A stretch of 64,000 nt of DNA from an uncultured Allobosea sp. GTDB taxonomy: Bacteria; Pseudomonadota; Alphaproteobacteria; Rhizobiales; Beijerinckiaceae. The notes below the pieces were generated by a model. The model had not been told where the DNA came from, did no database searches, and saw only the letters and a list, made by a program, of their open reading frames with translations. Position numbers and translations under genes: made by a program. Position 1 is the first letter of the stretch. Every line of letters begins with the position of its first letter. Positions 44,139 through 55,500 of the stretch are shown here, in pieces. Location: contig NZ_CAMFJF010000016.1 of assembly GCF_945956895.1 (NCBI RefSeq), positions 23,153-87,152 of the forward strand, written 5' to 3'.

Positions 44139-44977
44139 TCGAGGTCGAATTCAACGAGGATCGGCTGGTGGTCCGAGGCCCGCGTCTCGATATCGTAGGT
44201 GATCGAACGCGCTCGTTGAGCAAGGTCCGGCGTTGCCAGCACGAAGTCGAGGCAACCCGGCGGGCCATAGGTCTGGTCGCAGATGAAGGCGGAGGGCGGG
44301 TGCAGCTCCGTGCCCTTCAACACCGGCCAGAGATCGACCAGCGGCGGAACATCGCCCTCGAACGGGGCGAGCAATTGCGCCATTCCGGCATCGTCGGGAC
44401 GCATGTTGAAATCGCCGGTCAGGATTGCGCTCGCCGCGTTCGGCGTCGGGGTATAGGTGTGTGGGCCGGCAAGGCGTGGCGTCGCCTGCCGCGCTGCCGC
44501 CATGCGGTGGATTTGCCGGATGCCTTCGACCTGCGCGGCGCGCAGGACGGGCGACGAGTATTCCAGATGCGTCGTCATCACCCGGATCGGGCCGAAGGGT
44601 GTCTCGACCATCGCCTCGACCAGCACGCGCGGCATGTTGCGCGTCGGCGCCGCTTCCCAGGGCAGGACATGGCGCAGCGCCTGTGCCACCGGCAATCGCG
44701 ACAGGATCAGATTGCCGAAGCGCTTGCGGCCGCCTGCGCCGTCCGGAACATCGACGCCGATCGCCTCGATCGCCGTGAAACCGGGCAAGAGTTCGCTGAA
44801 CAGGGCGAACTGGTCGGTGCGGTCATTGCCGTCGAGATCGAGGAAATTGGCCGCGACCTCCTGCAGGCAGAGCACGTCGAAATCCGCCATCTGCCGGGCA
44901 TGCTGGATGATGCGGCGCGGATCGACATTCTCGTCGACGCCGCGGGCCCACTGGATGTTCCAGGTGATCAGCTTCAT
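44135..44977 (-). CDS. Endonuclease/exonuclease/phosphatase (EEP) family hydrolase, cytoplasmic
   Basis: A 280-residue metal-dependent hydrolase. The catalytic set is visible: WNIQW (Asn7), LCLQEV (Glu40), TTHLEYSS, GDFNMRPDD, and SDHQPILVEF at the C-terminus (Asp-His pair). The start at 44977 gives no signal peptide. EEP enzymes split phosphodiesters in DNA, phosphoinositides, sphingomyelin or glycerophosphodiesters. Coupling to a phosphatase gene and a Ugp-like transporter points to a small phosphodiester rather than DNA. It starts ten bases after the permease stop. Confidence 0.85.
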   Translation of the reverse strand: MKLITWNIQWARGVDENVDPRRIIQHARQMADFDVLCLQEVAANFLDLDGNDRTDQFALFSELLPGFTAIEAIGVDVPDGAGGRKRFGNLILSRLPVAQALRHVLPWEAAPTRNMPRVLVEAMVETPFGPIRVMTTHLEYSSPVLRAAQVEGIRQIHRMAAARQATPRLAGPHTYTPTPNAASAILTGDFNMRPDDAGMAQLLAPFEGDVPPLVDLWPVLKGTELHPPSAFICDQTYGPPGCLDFVLATPDLAQRARSITYDIETRASDHQPILVEFDLE

Positions 44978-44987
44978 CGGCGTAGCG

Positions 44988-45851
44988 CTACTTGATGCCG
45001 GCGCGCATGAAGCTCTGCACGAACTGGCGCTGGAACAGCAGGAAGCCAACGAGCAGCGGCGCCGAGGTCATCAATGTCGCTGCGCAGATCACCGCCCAGT
45101 CGATGCCCTGGTCGGCCGAGGAGAACACCTGAAGGCCCACCGTCAGCGGGCGGGACTCGACCGAATTGGTCACCAGCAGCGGCCAGAGGAAATTGTTCCA
45201 GTGATAACTGACCGAGACGAGGCCATAGGCGACATAGGTCGGCTTCGCCAGCGGCACATAGACCTTCATCAGCACTTGCAGCGGGCTCGCGCCCTCGACG
45301 CGCGCGGCATCGTCGAGCTCCTTCGGTACGGTCTTGAAGGTCTGCCGCAGCAGGAAGATGCCGAAGGCCGAGGCGATATAGGGCAGGGCGATCGCCGGGA
45401 TCGTGTCGATCAGGTTGACCTTGGCGAGCGTGCGGTAATTCTCGACGATCAGCGCGTCCGGCATGATCATGAGTTGCGCCAGGATCAGCACGAAGGCGAC
45501 GTCGCGGCCCCAGAAATCCTGCCGCGCCAAGGCATAGGCCGCGAGAGTCCCCAGCACGATCTGGAAGGTCAGGATCAGGGTGACCAGGATGAAGGTGTTG
45601 AGGAAATAGCGGGCGAAGGGCGCCGCAGCCCAGGCACGCGTGAAATTGTCGAGCGTCAATGGCGCGGTCAGCACGAAGCGCGTGGTGTATTCGGCCGGAT
45701 GGAACGCCGCCCAGACGGCATAGGCCAGCGGCAGGACCCAGAGGAGCGCGAGCAGGATCGCGCCGGTCGATTCCAGCGTGAGCGCGAGGCCCTTGGGCGC
45801 ATAAGGGTCGGCGCGTGTCGCGGACGGAGCGGGTTGGGGCGCGGCGCTCAT
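44988..45851 (-). CDS. Sugar/glycerol-phosphate-type ABC permease (UgpE/MalG-like)
   Basis: A 287-residue permease starting at the ATG at 45851, which overlaps the stop of the UgpA-type gene (ATGA). It has six helices and the EAA loop DAARVEGASPLQVLMKVYVPLAKP. It ends FVQSFMRAGIK, similar to the UgpE tail (QFVQSFFRSGIK type). It forms the channel with the product of 45848-46726. Confidence 0.92.
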   Translation of the reverse strand: MSAAPQPAPSATRADPYAPKGLALTLESTGAILLALLWVLPLAYAVWAAFHPAEYTTRFVLTAPLTLDNFTRAWAAAPFARYFLNTFILVTLILTFQIVLGTLAAYALARQDFWGRDVAFVLILAQLMIMPDALIVENYRTLAKVNLIDTIPAIALPYIASAFGIFLLRQTFKTVPKELDDAARVEGASPLQVLMKVYVPLAKPTYVAYGLVSVSYHWNNFLWPLLVTNSVESRPLTVGLQVFSSADQGIDWAVICAATLMTSAPLLVGFLLFQRQFVQSFMRAGIK

Positions 45852-46726
45852 TGATAATGCGTCCTGCGTTCGAGCCAGCCGTACTGGACGAAGGCGACCA
45901 GCGCGAGCAGCGCCAGCAGCACGCAGGTCAGCGTCGCCGCATAGGCGGTGTCCCAGAAGCCGAAGCCGACCTGGTAGATGTAGTAGAGCAGCAGCGTCGT
46001 CGCGTTGTCCGGGCCGCCGCGGGTCATCACCACGATATGGTCGACCATGCGGAAGGCGTTGATCACGGCGTTGATCAGCACGAACAGCGTCGTCGGCATC
46101 AGGAGCGGAAACTGGATGCGCCGGAAGAAGGTCCAGCGCGAGGCACCCTCGATCGCCGCAGCCTCGCCGAGGCTGGGCGGGATCGCCTGCAGCGCCGCGA
46201 GATAGAAGATCATGAAGAAGCCGGCTTCCTTCCAGATCGCGACGATGGTGATGGCGTAGAGCGCGGTGTCCTGTGAGCCCAGCCAATTGGTCGAGCGTGC
46301 GCCGAACAGGCCGGTGATCTGCTCCAGCAAACCGTATTGCGGCGTGTAGAAGAACAGCCAGATATTGGCGACCGCGATCATCGGCAGGATCGTCGGCGTG
46401 AAATAGGCCATCCGGACGAGCGTGCGCCCGGCGATCCTGTCATTGACCCAGACCGCCATCAAGAGCGCCAGCGCGATCGAGGTCGGGATGGTGCCGAGCG
46501 CGAACCAGAGGTTGTTGCTCAGCGCTTTCCAGAAGATCGGGTCGGCGAGCATCTGCTGGTAGTTCTCGAGCCCGATGAAGCGCGCCGGGCGGCGCGCCTT
46601 CGGTGTCGAGTAGAAGCTCTCGATGAAGCTCGCGACCGCGGGCCAGTGCGTGAACAGGGCCAGGCAAGCCATGGCCGGCAGCAGGAGCAGCCAGCCATGG
46701 ATCGTCGCGGTCGCGCGGTTCGTCAT
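45848..46726 (-). CDS. Sugar/glycerol-phosphate-type ABC permease (UgpA/MalF-like)
   Basis: A 292-residue permease with six helices. The first is WLLLLPAMACLALFTHWPAV, followed by SFYSTPKARRPARFIGLENYQ, close to UgpA. The EAA loop is GEAAAIEGASRWTFFRRIQFPLLMP. It starts 123 bases after the binding-protein gene; that gap is largely filled by the palindromic repeat at 46739-46829. Confidence 0.92.
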   Translation of the reverse strand: MTNRATATIHGWLLLLPAMACLALFTHWPAVASFIESFYSTPKARRPARFIGLENYQQMLADPIFWKALSNNLWFALGTIPTSIALALLMAVWVNDRIAGRTLVRMAYFTPTILPMIAVANIWLFFYTPQYGLLEQITGLFGARSTNWLGSQDTALYAITIVAIWKEAGFFMIFYLAALQAIPPSLGEAAAIEGASRWTFFRRIQFPLLMPTTLFVLINAVINAFRMVDHIVVMTRGGPDNATTLLLYYIYQVGFGFWDTAYAATLTCVLLALLALVAFVQYGWLERRTHYQ

Positions 46727-46738
46727 CGGTTCAGCTCC

Positions 46739-46829
46739 CCGTCATTGCGAGCGAAGCGAAGCAATCCAGGGGGACGTAGCGCTCTGCCACCCCTGGATTG
46801 CTGCGTCGCTTCGCTCCTCGCAATGACGG
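46739..46829. repeat. Palindromic repeat, CGTCATTGCGAG family, copy 2, inside the Ugp-type operon
   Basis: Arms CCGTCATTGCGAG (46739-46751) and the exact complement (46817-46829), extended inward by GCGAAGCGA/TCGCTTCGC and CAATCCAGGGG/CCCCTGGATTG. It lies between the binding-protein gene and the permease gene of one operon, the position at which REP elements stabilise malE mRNA in E. coli. Confidence 0.88.
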
Positions 46830-46849
46830 TTTGACCTCATCTGGAAGGC

Positions 46850-48160
46850 TTACCGATAGGCCTTGAGAATGCGCTCGGCCTCGGCCTGCGCGTCCTCCAT
46901 CGCCTTCTGCGGCGCCTTGGTGCCGGTGAGCGCCGCCTGCAGCCCGTCGTTCAGCGCCTTGGTGACGCGCTGGTTCTCATGGGTCGAGAGTTCGGCCACC
47001 GCGCTCGAGAGCTGGTCGCGCGCGACGATCGCAGGCGGGAAGTCGGCGACGTATTTCTTCATCGCCTCGGTCTCGTAGGCGGCCGGCGTCACGCCGACAT
47101 AGCCGGTATTGATGCTCCACTGCGCGGCGCGCTCTGGCGTGGTGATCCAGCGCACGAACTTGAAGGCGGCTTCCTGCTCGGCCTTGGTCGCCTTTTTCGA
47201 GAGATAGAAATTGCCGCCGCCTGTTGGGCTGCCCGGCTTCTTGCCGGCCGGCAGAACCGCGACGCCGAAGGGGAATTTGGCGTTGGCGCGGACATTGGTG
47301 AGGTTACCGGTGGTGGTCCACATCATCGCGACCTTCTTCTCGAAGAAATCGCGCGGCGTGGTGCCCCATTCGACGATGCCGGGCGGGTGGACCTTGTGCT
47401 TCTGCGCGAGGTCGACCCAGTACTGCAGCGCCTCGACCACGCCTGGATTGGCATAATCGGTCTTGTCGCCGGCCGCATTGGCGAGGATCGCGCCGGCCTG
47501 GGTCGAAAGACCCTGGAACAGCCAGTAGGGGAAGCCGGAAGAGGGGATCTGGATGCCCCATTGCGTGACGTTGCCGGCGGCGTCGCGCTTGGTCAGCTTC
47601 TGCGCGAACTCGACCTGCTCGGCCCAGGTCTTCGGCGGCTTCTCCGGATCGAGGCCGGCCTCCTTGAACAGGTCCTTGTTCCAGTAGAGCACCACGGTGG
47701 AGCGCTGGAACGGGATGCCCCAAGTCTTCTTTTCGTTAGGGGCCTTGCCGCCGGTCTGGCTGTTCTCCATGAAGCCGGGATAGAAGCCGGCGAGCCACTT
47801 CTTGTCCTCGTCGGTCTTGATGAAGTCGTCGAAGGGCACGATCGCCTCTTCGTCGATCAGCGTGAACATGTCGGTCGAGAGCAGCACCGAAAGCACCGGC
47901 GGGGTGCCGCTCTTATGCGCGGTCAGCGCCTTGACGATGGTCTCCTGATAGGTGCCGGCATAGATCGGCTTCAGCTTGATCGACGGGTTGTCCTTCTCGA
48001 AGTCGGCGGCGTAGGTGTCGATCAGCTTGGTGATCGGCCCGCCGACGGCGACCGGATAGAAGAACGAGAGCTCGGTGGTGCTCTGCGCCCGAGCGATGCC
48101 GGGTAGCGCGGTTGCGCTTGCAAGGGCGGCCGTGCCGCCAAGAAATTCACGCCTGTCCAT
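46850..48160 (-). CDS. ABC transporter substrate-binding protein (UgpB/MalE-like) with Tat signal
   Basis: A 436-residue SBP family 1 protein. The start at 48160 gives a twin-arginine signal, MDRREFLGGTAALASATALPGIARA. UgpB-like blocks follow: FFYPVAVGGPITKLIDTYAADF, LSTDMFTLIDEEAIVPFDDF, GGNFYLSKKATKAEQEAA. Ligands of close relatives are glycerol-3-phosphate, glycerophosphodiesters or sugars. Tat export implies folding before secretion. It lies 53 bases behind the ATPase gene in the same operon. Confidence 0.92.
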   Translation of the reverse strand: MDRREFLGGTAALASATALPGIARAQSTTELSFFYPVAVGGPITKLIDTYAADFEKDNPSIKLKPIYAGTYQETIVKALTAHKSGTPPVLSVLLSTDMFTLIDEEAIVPFDDFIKTDEDKKWLAGFYPGFMENSQTGGKAPNEKKTWGIPFQRSTVVLYWNKDLFKEAGLDPEKPPKTWAEQVEFAQKLTKRDAAGNVTQWGIQIPSSGFPYWLFQGLSTQAGAILANAAGDKTDYANPGVVEALQYWVDLAQKHKVHPPGIVEWGTTPRDFFEKKVAMMWTTTGNLTNVRANAKFPFGVAVLPAGKKPGSPTGGGNFYLSKKATKAEQEAAFKFVRWITTPERAAQWSINTGYVGVTPAAYETEAMKKYVADFPPAIVARDQLSSAVAELSTHENQRVTKALNDGLQAALTGTKAPQKAMEDAQAEAERILKAYR

Positions 48161-48213
48161 AATGTCCTCTCTCCCTTGCTGGGATGGTCCGCACGTCCGA
48201 CGCTTCGGCCGGT

Positions 48214-49251
48214 TCAATTGCGAACCACCTTTCGTTCAGACGCCAGGTCGAACCAGTGCAGCGCCGATTGTGACAACGTGATGTAGATCTGTTCGCCGGC
48301 TGTGGCCCGCACCTTGCCGGGCCGCTTGACGATGAAGGAATGGCCGTCGATGCGGGTTTCCAGCAGCGTGTCGGAGCCGAGATATTCGACCGCGACGACA
48401 TCGGCGGCGACGCCGCTGCCGGTGATCTCGACCATCTCCGGGCGGACGCCGACCGCGAGGCTGGCGGGATCGAGGCCATCGGGAGCGGTGATCGCCCCGC
48501 CGCGCGCCTGCACCGTGGCGAGCGGCAGCACGTTCATCGGCGGCGTGCCGACGAAGCGTGCGGCGAAGATCGTGGCCGGGTTCTCGTAGAGCACGTCCGG
48601 CGGGGCATCCTGCTCGATCCGGCCGTTGCGCATCAGCACGACCTGATCGGCCATGGTCATGGCCTCGACCTGGTCATGCGTGACATAGACCATGGTCATG
48701 CCGAGCCGCTGCTGCAATTCGCGAATCTCGCGGCGCATCTCGACGCGCAACTGGGCGTCGAGATTGGAGAGCGGCTCGTCCATCAGGCAGACCGGCGCCT
48801 CGGCGACGATGGCGCGGCCGAGCGCGACGCGCTGCTGCTGGCCGCCCGAGAGCTGCGAGGGCTTGCGCTCCAGAAGGGCGGAGAGGCCCAGGATCGAGGC
48901 AGCGCGGGCGAGGCGCTCGTCGCGCTCGGCGCGCGAGACCTTGCGGACCTTGAGCCCGAACAGGATGTTCTCGGCGACGCTCAGATGCGGGAACAGCGCA
49001 TAGTTCTGGAAGACCATGGCGATGCCGCGCTGCGAGGGCGAGGCATGGGTGACGTTGCGTCCGCCGATCTCGATCGTGCCACTGCTGGTGTCCTCAAGCC
49101 CGGCGATGAGCCGCAGCGTCGTCGATTTGCCGCAGCCGGACGGGCCGAGCAGCGCGACAAGGTTGCCGCCTTCGACGGTGAAGCTGATGGCATCGACGGC
49201 GGCGGTGCCGCCCCAGGTCTTCGAAACCGTCTTCAGCGCTACAGAAACCAT
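48214..49251 (-). CDS. ABC transporter ATP-binding protein (UgpC/MalK-like)
   Basis: A 345-residue ATPase: Walker A GPSGCGKST, VFQNYALFPHLSV, signature LSGGQQQR, VCLMDEPLSNLDAQLR, THDQVEAMTMAD, then C-terminal TOBE/MOP-like regulatory domains (about 235-345). The order ugpC-ugpB-ugpA-ugpE, with the ATPase first, differs from E. coli ugpBAECQ. It is the first gene of the six-gene operon ending at 43314. Confidence 0.92.
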   Translation of the reverse strand: MVSVALKTVSKTWGGTAAVDAISFTVEGGNLVALLGPSGCGKSTTLRLIAGLEDTSSGTIEIGGRNVTHASPSQRGIAMVFQNYALFPHLSVAENILFGLKVRKVSRAERDERLARAASILGLSALLERKPSQLSGGQQQRVALGRAIVAEAPVCLMDEPLSNLDAQLRVEMRREIRELQQRLGMTMVYVTHDQVEAMTMADQVVLMRNGRIEQDAPPDVLYENPATIFAARFVGTPPMNVLPLATVQARGGAITAPDGLDPASLAVGVRPEMVEITGSGVAADVVAVEYLGSDTLLETRIDGHSFIVKRPGKVRATAGEQIYITLSQSALHWFDLASERKVVRN

Positions 49252-49432
49252 TCGCGATCCGGTGAGCCGAGGTCATGATGAGCCGGCACAGCAGCAGCGC
49301 TGCGCCGGCATGGCGTCAGCGGGACCATGACGCGAAAATTCTTCTGCGCACAAGGGGCGGTGGTCCGCCGGAAGTGCACAGCTTCGGATATCCTTACGAG
49401 GCTGGAGTTTGTCAGTTTACGATGGAACCCCG

Positions 49433-49528
49433 CCGTCATCCCGGACAAGCCGCGCAGCGGCGCCGATCCGGGATCCATCCTGGAGTTCCGGAGCCTTCCG
49501 ATAGATTCCGGGGCAGGCCTGGGATGAC
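49433..49528. repeat. Palindromic repeat, GTCATCCCGG family, copy 2 (degenerate)
   Basis: Begins CCGTCATCCCGGA and ends TGGGATGAC, with internal GATCCGGGATCCATC opposed by a diverged GATAGATTCCGGGG. It lies in the 295 bases between the start of the Ugp-type operon and the 3' end of the hydrolase gene. The rest of that interval shows no gene. Confidence 0.75.
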
Positions 49529-49546
49529 CTTGTGGTTCCGAGGAAT

Positions 49547-50845
49547 TCAGCCCGCCAGACCGCCATGGCGCCTGACGAAGGCGAGCGCCGCCTCCCAGGC
49601 GCCGGCATTGGCCTCGGCATTCGCGGCCGGCGTGCCGCCCATCGTCGTGGCAATGCCGCTGACCGGATGGCGATGGGCGATGCGGGTCGCCGGGGTATGG
49701 GGAAACAGGATGGAATGGCCAGCGGCTGGCCAGTTCTTCCAGATAACCTCATGCGGATGCCCCGCTGCGAGCAGGCTCGACTGCACGATCAGCGAATAAA
49801 GGTCGGAGGGCCAGGCGCCGTCATCGCCGCCGGACAGCAGCAGCACCGGCCCGGCGATCCGCTCCACCGGGATGCGGGCGCGGGCCATGGCGGCGGGGTC
49901 GCCGAGCGCGGTGCGCATCGCATCGGCATTGCGGCGCATATCCGTCGCTTCGTCGTAGGGCTTCCAGCTTGCTGTGGCGTTGTCCTGCCATTGATGGACG
50001 AGCGGCTTGCCGTCGAGTGTCCAGCAGGGGCCATCGCGGCCGAGGCCCGGAGCCGGGTCGGCGGCGGCCTGCCCGCCATGCACGAAGGCGCTCGGCACGT
50101 AGCCCAGCACCGCCGAGACTTTTTCGGGGAAGGTCGCGCCGAGCAGGAGCGCGAGCTCGCCACCGCGCGATTGCCCGGCGACGGCGACGAAATCGTTCTT
50201 CGGGCGCACTCGGGCGCGCAGCCAGTCGAGTCCCCGCGCGAAATATTCCATCGGCGTGTTCGAGATATATTTCGGCAGGCCGGGCGCGCCGAAATAGCCG
50301 AGCGCCAACGCCGCGACGCCACGCGAGGCCCAGAGAGCGGCACGCGGCTCGTTGATGCCGCCGCCCGAGCCGTTGAGGATCATGACCGCCGGATGCGGGC
50401 CTGCGCCGGCCGGTAGGAACAGCGTGCCGACGAGCCCGTCCTCGGCGAGCGGGTGCCGCGTCACGCCGTCCGCCATCAGTGTCTGGCTGAAGCGTCCGGT
50501 TGCGATCGTCTCACCGCCTACTATGGCGGTGAGCGTGGTTTCGAGAGGCCGCGACAGGTCGGCCGGGAATAATTCACCGTTGCCGGTCTGCGCCCAGACC
50601 AGACCCATTCCCGCGACGCCCGCGTAATCGCCGCGCAACGGCGCATCGCGTTCGAGGTCGATGCTGCTATCGGCTCCGGCCGCGAACACCGCCTGCGCCC
50701 GCCAGATATGGCCGTCGCGCGCGGTTTCCGCGGCGATGGTCACCTCCGCGCCCGCCGGCAATCCGGCAAGCGCGATCCGGCGGGGCGCGTCGATCAGGTC
50801 GATGACAGGGCTGATCGCGAAGGCGGCAGACATGGCTGTTTGCAT
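49547..50845 (-). CDS. Acyl-CoA thioester hydrolase / BAAT-family alpha/beta hydrolase
   Basis: A 432-residue protein with the two-domain BAAT layout. The N-terminal beta-sandwich (about 12-125; PVIDLIDAPRRIALAGL, WRAQAVFAAG, YAGVAGMGLVWA) is followed by an alpha/beta hydrolase with nucleophile Ser226 (GQSRGG), Asp341/342 (GGDDGAWPS) and His377 (AGHSI). Relatives are mammalian acyl-CoA thioesterases and the bile acid-CoA:amino acid N-acyltransferase (Cys nucleophile there); serine here favours thioester hydrolysis. No signal peptide is seen. It stands between two repeats and is probably transcribed alone. Confidence 0.85.
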   Translation of the reverse strand: MQTAMSAAFAISPVIDLIDAPRRIALAGLPAGAEVTIAAETARDGHIWRAQAVFAAGADSSIDLERDAPLRGDYAGVAGMGLVWAQTGNGELFPADLSRPLETTLTAIVGGETIATGRFSQTLMADGVTRHPLAEDGLVGTLFLPAGAGPHPAVMILNGSGGGINEPRAALWASRGVAALALGYFGAPGLPKYISNTPMEYFARGLDWLRARVRPKNDFVAVAGQSRGGELALLLGATFPEKVSAVLGYVPSAFVHGGQAAADPAPGLGRDGPCWTLDGKPLVHQWQDNATASWKPYDEATDMRRNADAMRTALGDPAAMARARIPVERIAGPVLLLSGGDDGAWPSDLYSLIVQSSLLAAGHPHEVIWKNWPAAGHSILFPHTPATRIAHRHPVSGIATTMGGTPAANAEANAGAWEAALAFVRRHGGLAG

Positions 50846-50887
50846 TTCCGTTGCGTTCGGATCGTTCTAGGTTTTCTCGGAACCGCG

Positions 50888-50984
50888 CCGTCATCCCGGG
50901 CTTGACCCGGGATCCATCGAAGGGCGCCGCGTTCTACGATGGATCCCGGATCAGCGCTGCTGCGCAGCTTGTCCGGGATGACGG
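50888..50984. repeat. Nested palindromic repeat, GTCATCCCGG family, copy 3
   Basis: Perfect outer arms CCGTCATCCCGG (50888-50899) and complement (50973-50984), and perfect inner arms CCGGGATCCATCG (50907-50919) and complement (50937-50949). It lies directly beyond the stop of the binding-protein gene (51025) and before the hydrolase gene, so it probably ends the long operon. Confidence 0.88.
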
Positions 50985-51024
50985 TATGGTTCTGTAAGCT
51001 GACCTCGTGGATCAGGCTCCGATG

Positions 51025-52592
51025 TCACTTGGCCTTGCTGACCTGCATCGCGACGGTGCGGTCGCTATGCCAGGGCACGACCTTCAGGTCCGGCCGGCTC
51101 GCCCAGATGTTCTTGTAGTGGTAGAGCGGCATGATCCCGACATCATCCATCACGACCTTGACCGCGTCCTTGATGATCGCCTCGCGCTTGGCGTCGTCGA
51201 ATTCGGCGCTGGCCTTGGCGAGGGCCTCGTCCAGCTTCGGGTTGCTGTAGCGGCCCCAGTTCGAGGCGCCGAGGCCCTTGGCGGGGTTCGCGGTCGCCAG
51301 GATCGCGGTCATCGCATAGGTGCCTTCGCCGGTGCCGTTGCCCCAGCCGATCATGCTCATCGCATATTCGTTCTTGTTGGCCGCGCCGGAATAGACCGAG
51401 AAGGGCACGACCTCGACCTGCGTCTCGACGCCGATCCGGGTCCAGAACTGCGCGATCGCCTGCGCGGTCTCGGGTGCCAGCGGATAGCGCTCGCCCGGCA
51501 CATGCATGGTCAGCTTGAAGCCGTTGGGGTAGCCGGCCTCAGTCAGCAGCGCCTTGGCCTTGTTGGGATCGACGTCGATCTTGGAGCGATCGGGGTCGTA
51601 GCCGAAGCTGCCGGCCGGCATCCACTGTGTCGCGACGGTGACGCCGCCGCGCGCGACGCGGTCGGCGATCGCCTCGCGGTTGATCGCCATGTTGAGCGCC
51701 TTGCGGACGCGGACATCGAGCAGCGGGTTCTTGTCGAGCGGCTTGCCGGCCTTGTCGGTGAGGAACTTCGACGGGTTCGGGTTGAAGCTCGGCTGCATGA
51801 TCAGCGCGCGCAGGCCCGGATAGGACCAGACCTTGACCTTGGGGTTCTTCTCCAGCTTCTCGATATCGGAGAAGGAGACCTTGTCGATGACGTCGACATC
51901 GCCCGAGAGCAGGGCGGCCGTGCGTGCCGCCGGGTTGGCGATATAGCGGTAGTTGACCTTCTCCCATTCGGGTTTCGGCCCCCAGAAGCGCTCGTTGCGC
52001 TTCATCTCGATGCGGTCGCCCGGCGTGTAGCTGACGAAACCATAGGGGCCTTCGGTGACCATCGCCTTGCCGCTGTTGTAGTCGTCGGTCGCCGCGTTCT
52101 GCCCGACATGCTTGCTGACGATATAGACGCTGGAGATGTTGATCGGCAGCAGCGGATCGGGCGCATGGCTGGTGATCACCAGCGTATGCGGGTCCTTGAT
52201 CTCGACCTTGGCGACATTGCGCAGGAAGCCCTTGAAGCTCGCCACGCTGCCCGGCACGGCCTGGGCGCGCTCGTAGGAGAACGCGATATCCTCGGCCGTG
52301 ACCGGCTTGCCGTCGCTCCAGACCGCGTTCTCGCGCAGCTTGAACTCCCAGGTATTGGGGGTGAGGTTCTTCCAGGATGCGGCGATGTCGGGCACCACGC
52401 CGCCCTCGGTCTTCTGCGCGACGAGGCGCGACCAGAAATGCTGCGAGACCGAGTGGTCGCCGGCATGGTTGTTGAGCTGCGGGTCGATCGCCGAGACCGG
52501 ATCGGCGAAGCCGATGCGCAGGTCTTCCGCGCTGGCGGCGCCTGCGGCGGCGATCAATGCCGCCGAGAGGGCGATTGTGCTCAGTTTGGTCG

Positions 52593-52596
<4 letters not shown>
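51025..52596 (-). CDS. Peptide-type ABC substrate-binding protein (SBP family 5), system 3
   Basis: A 523-residue periplasmic protein starting at the ATG at 52596, with signal MTTKLSTIALSAALIAAAGAASA before EDLRIGFADPVSAIDPQ. The SBP_bac_5 core is clear (WEFKLRENAVWSDGKPVTAEDIAFSYERA; GPYGFVSYTPGDRIEMKRN). Unusually, it is the last gene of its operon, coupled by ATGA to the ATPase gene, whereas binding proteins usually come first and are made in excess. Confidence 0.9.
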
Positions 52597-54600
<2,004 letters not shown>

Positions 54601-54604
<4 letters not shown>

Positions 54605-55500
54605 TTCAGCGCCCTCGGATCGAGCACCTCGCGCAGGCGGTCGCCGACGAGGTTGATCGCGACGATCGCCGTCAGCAGCGTCAGGCCCGGGAAGAAGCTG
54701 ATCCAGTATTCGCCGGAGAGCATGAACTGGAAGCCGTTGGCGATGAGCAGGCCGAGCGAGGGCTGCGTCACCGGTGCGCCCAGCCCAAGGAAGGAGAGCG
54801 TCGCCTCCAGCGTGATGGCGCGCGCGACCTGCAGCGCGCCGATGACCAGCAGGGGCGGCAGGCAATTCGGCAGGACATGGCGCAGCAGGATGCGCGAGAT
54901 CGGCAGGCCCAGCCCCCGCGCGGCCTCGAAATAGTCGCGCTTGCGCTCGACCAGCGCCTGGGCGCGGGCGGTGCGGGCATAATAGGCCCATTCCAGCAGG
55001 ACCAGCGTCAGCACGACATTGCCGATGCCCTTGCCGAGCAGCGCCAGCATCAGGAGCGCGACCAGGATCGAGGGCAGCGACATGATGAGGTCGACGAGCC
55101 GCATGATCACGGCATCGAGGAGGCCGCCGGCCCAGGCCGCGATCAGCCCGAGCAAGATGCCGATGATGCCGGCGAGCACGGCCGAGCCGACGCCGACGGT
55201 GAGGCTGGTGCGCAATCCGTAGAGGATCGCCGAAAACAGGTCGCGACCCTGCCCGTCGGTGCCGAGCAGATAGGTGATGTCGCCGCCCGACGACACGGAG
55301 CCCGGCGTCATCCGGGCGTCGAGCACGTCGATGGCTGCGAGGTCGAACGGGTTCTGCGGCGCGATCTGCGGCGCGAACACGGCGCCGATGACGAGCAGGG
55401 TCATCAGGCTAAGCCCGATCCAGGCGGAAGGCGCGCGCAGGAAGCGGCGGAGCGCGCTGCTCGACGGGCGGCGGGCGGAAGCGGCTGGAACCGTGGTCAT
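54601..55500 (-). CDS. Peptide-type ABC permease (DppC-like), system 3
   Basis: A 299-residue permease with the OppC N-terminal segment (APQNPFDLAAIDVLDARMTPG), LGTDGQGRDLFSAILYGLR and about six helices, ending LREVLDPRALK. It is coupled at both ends by four-base overlaps to the DppB and DppD genes. Confidence 0.91.
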
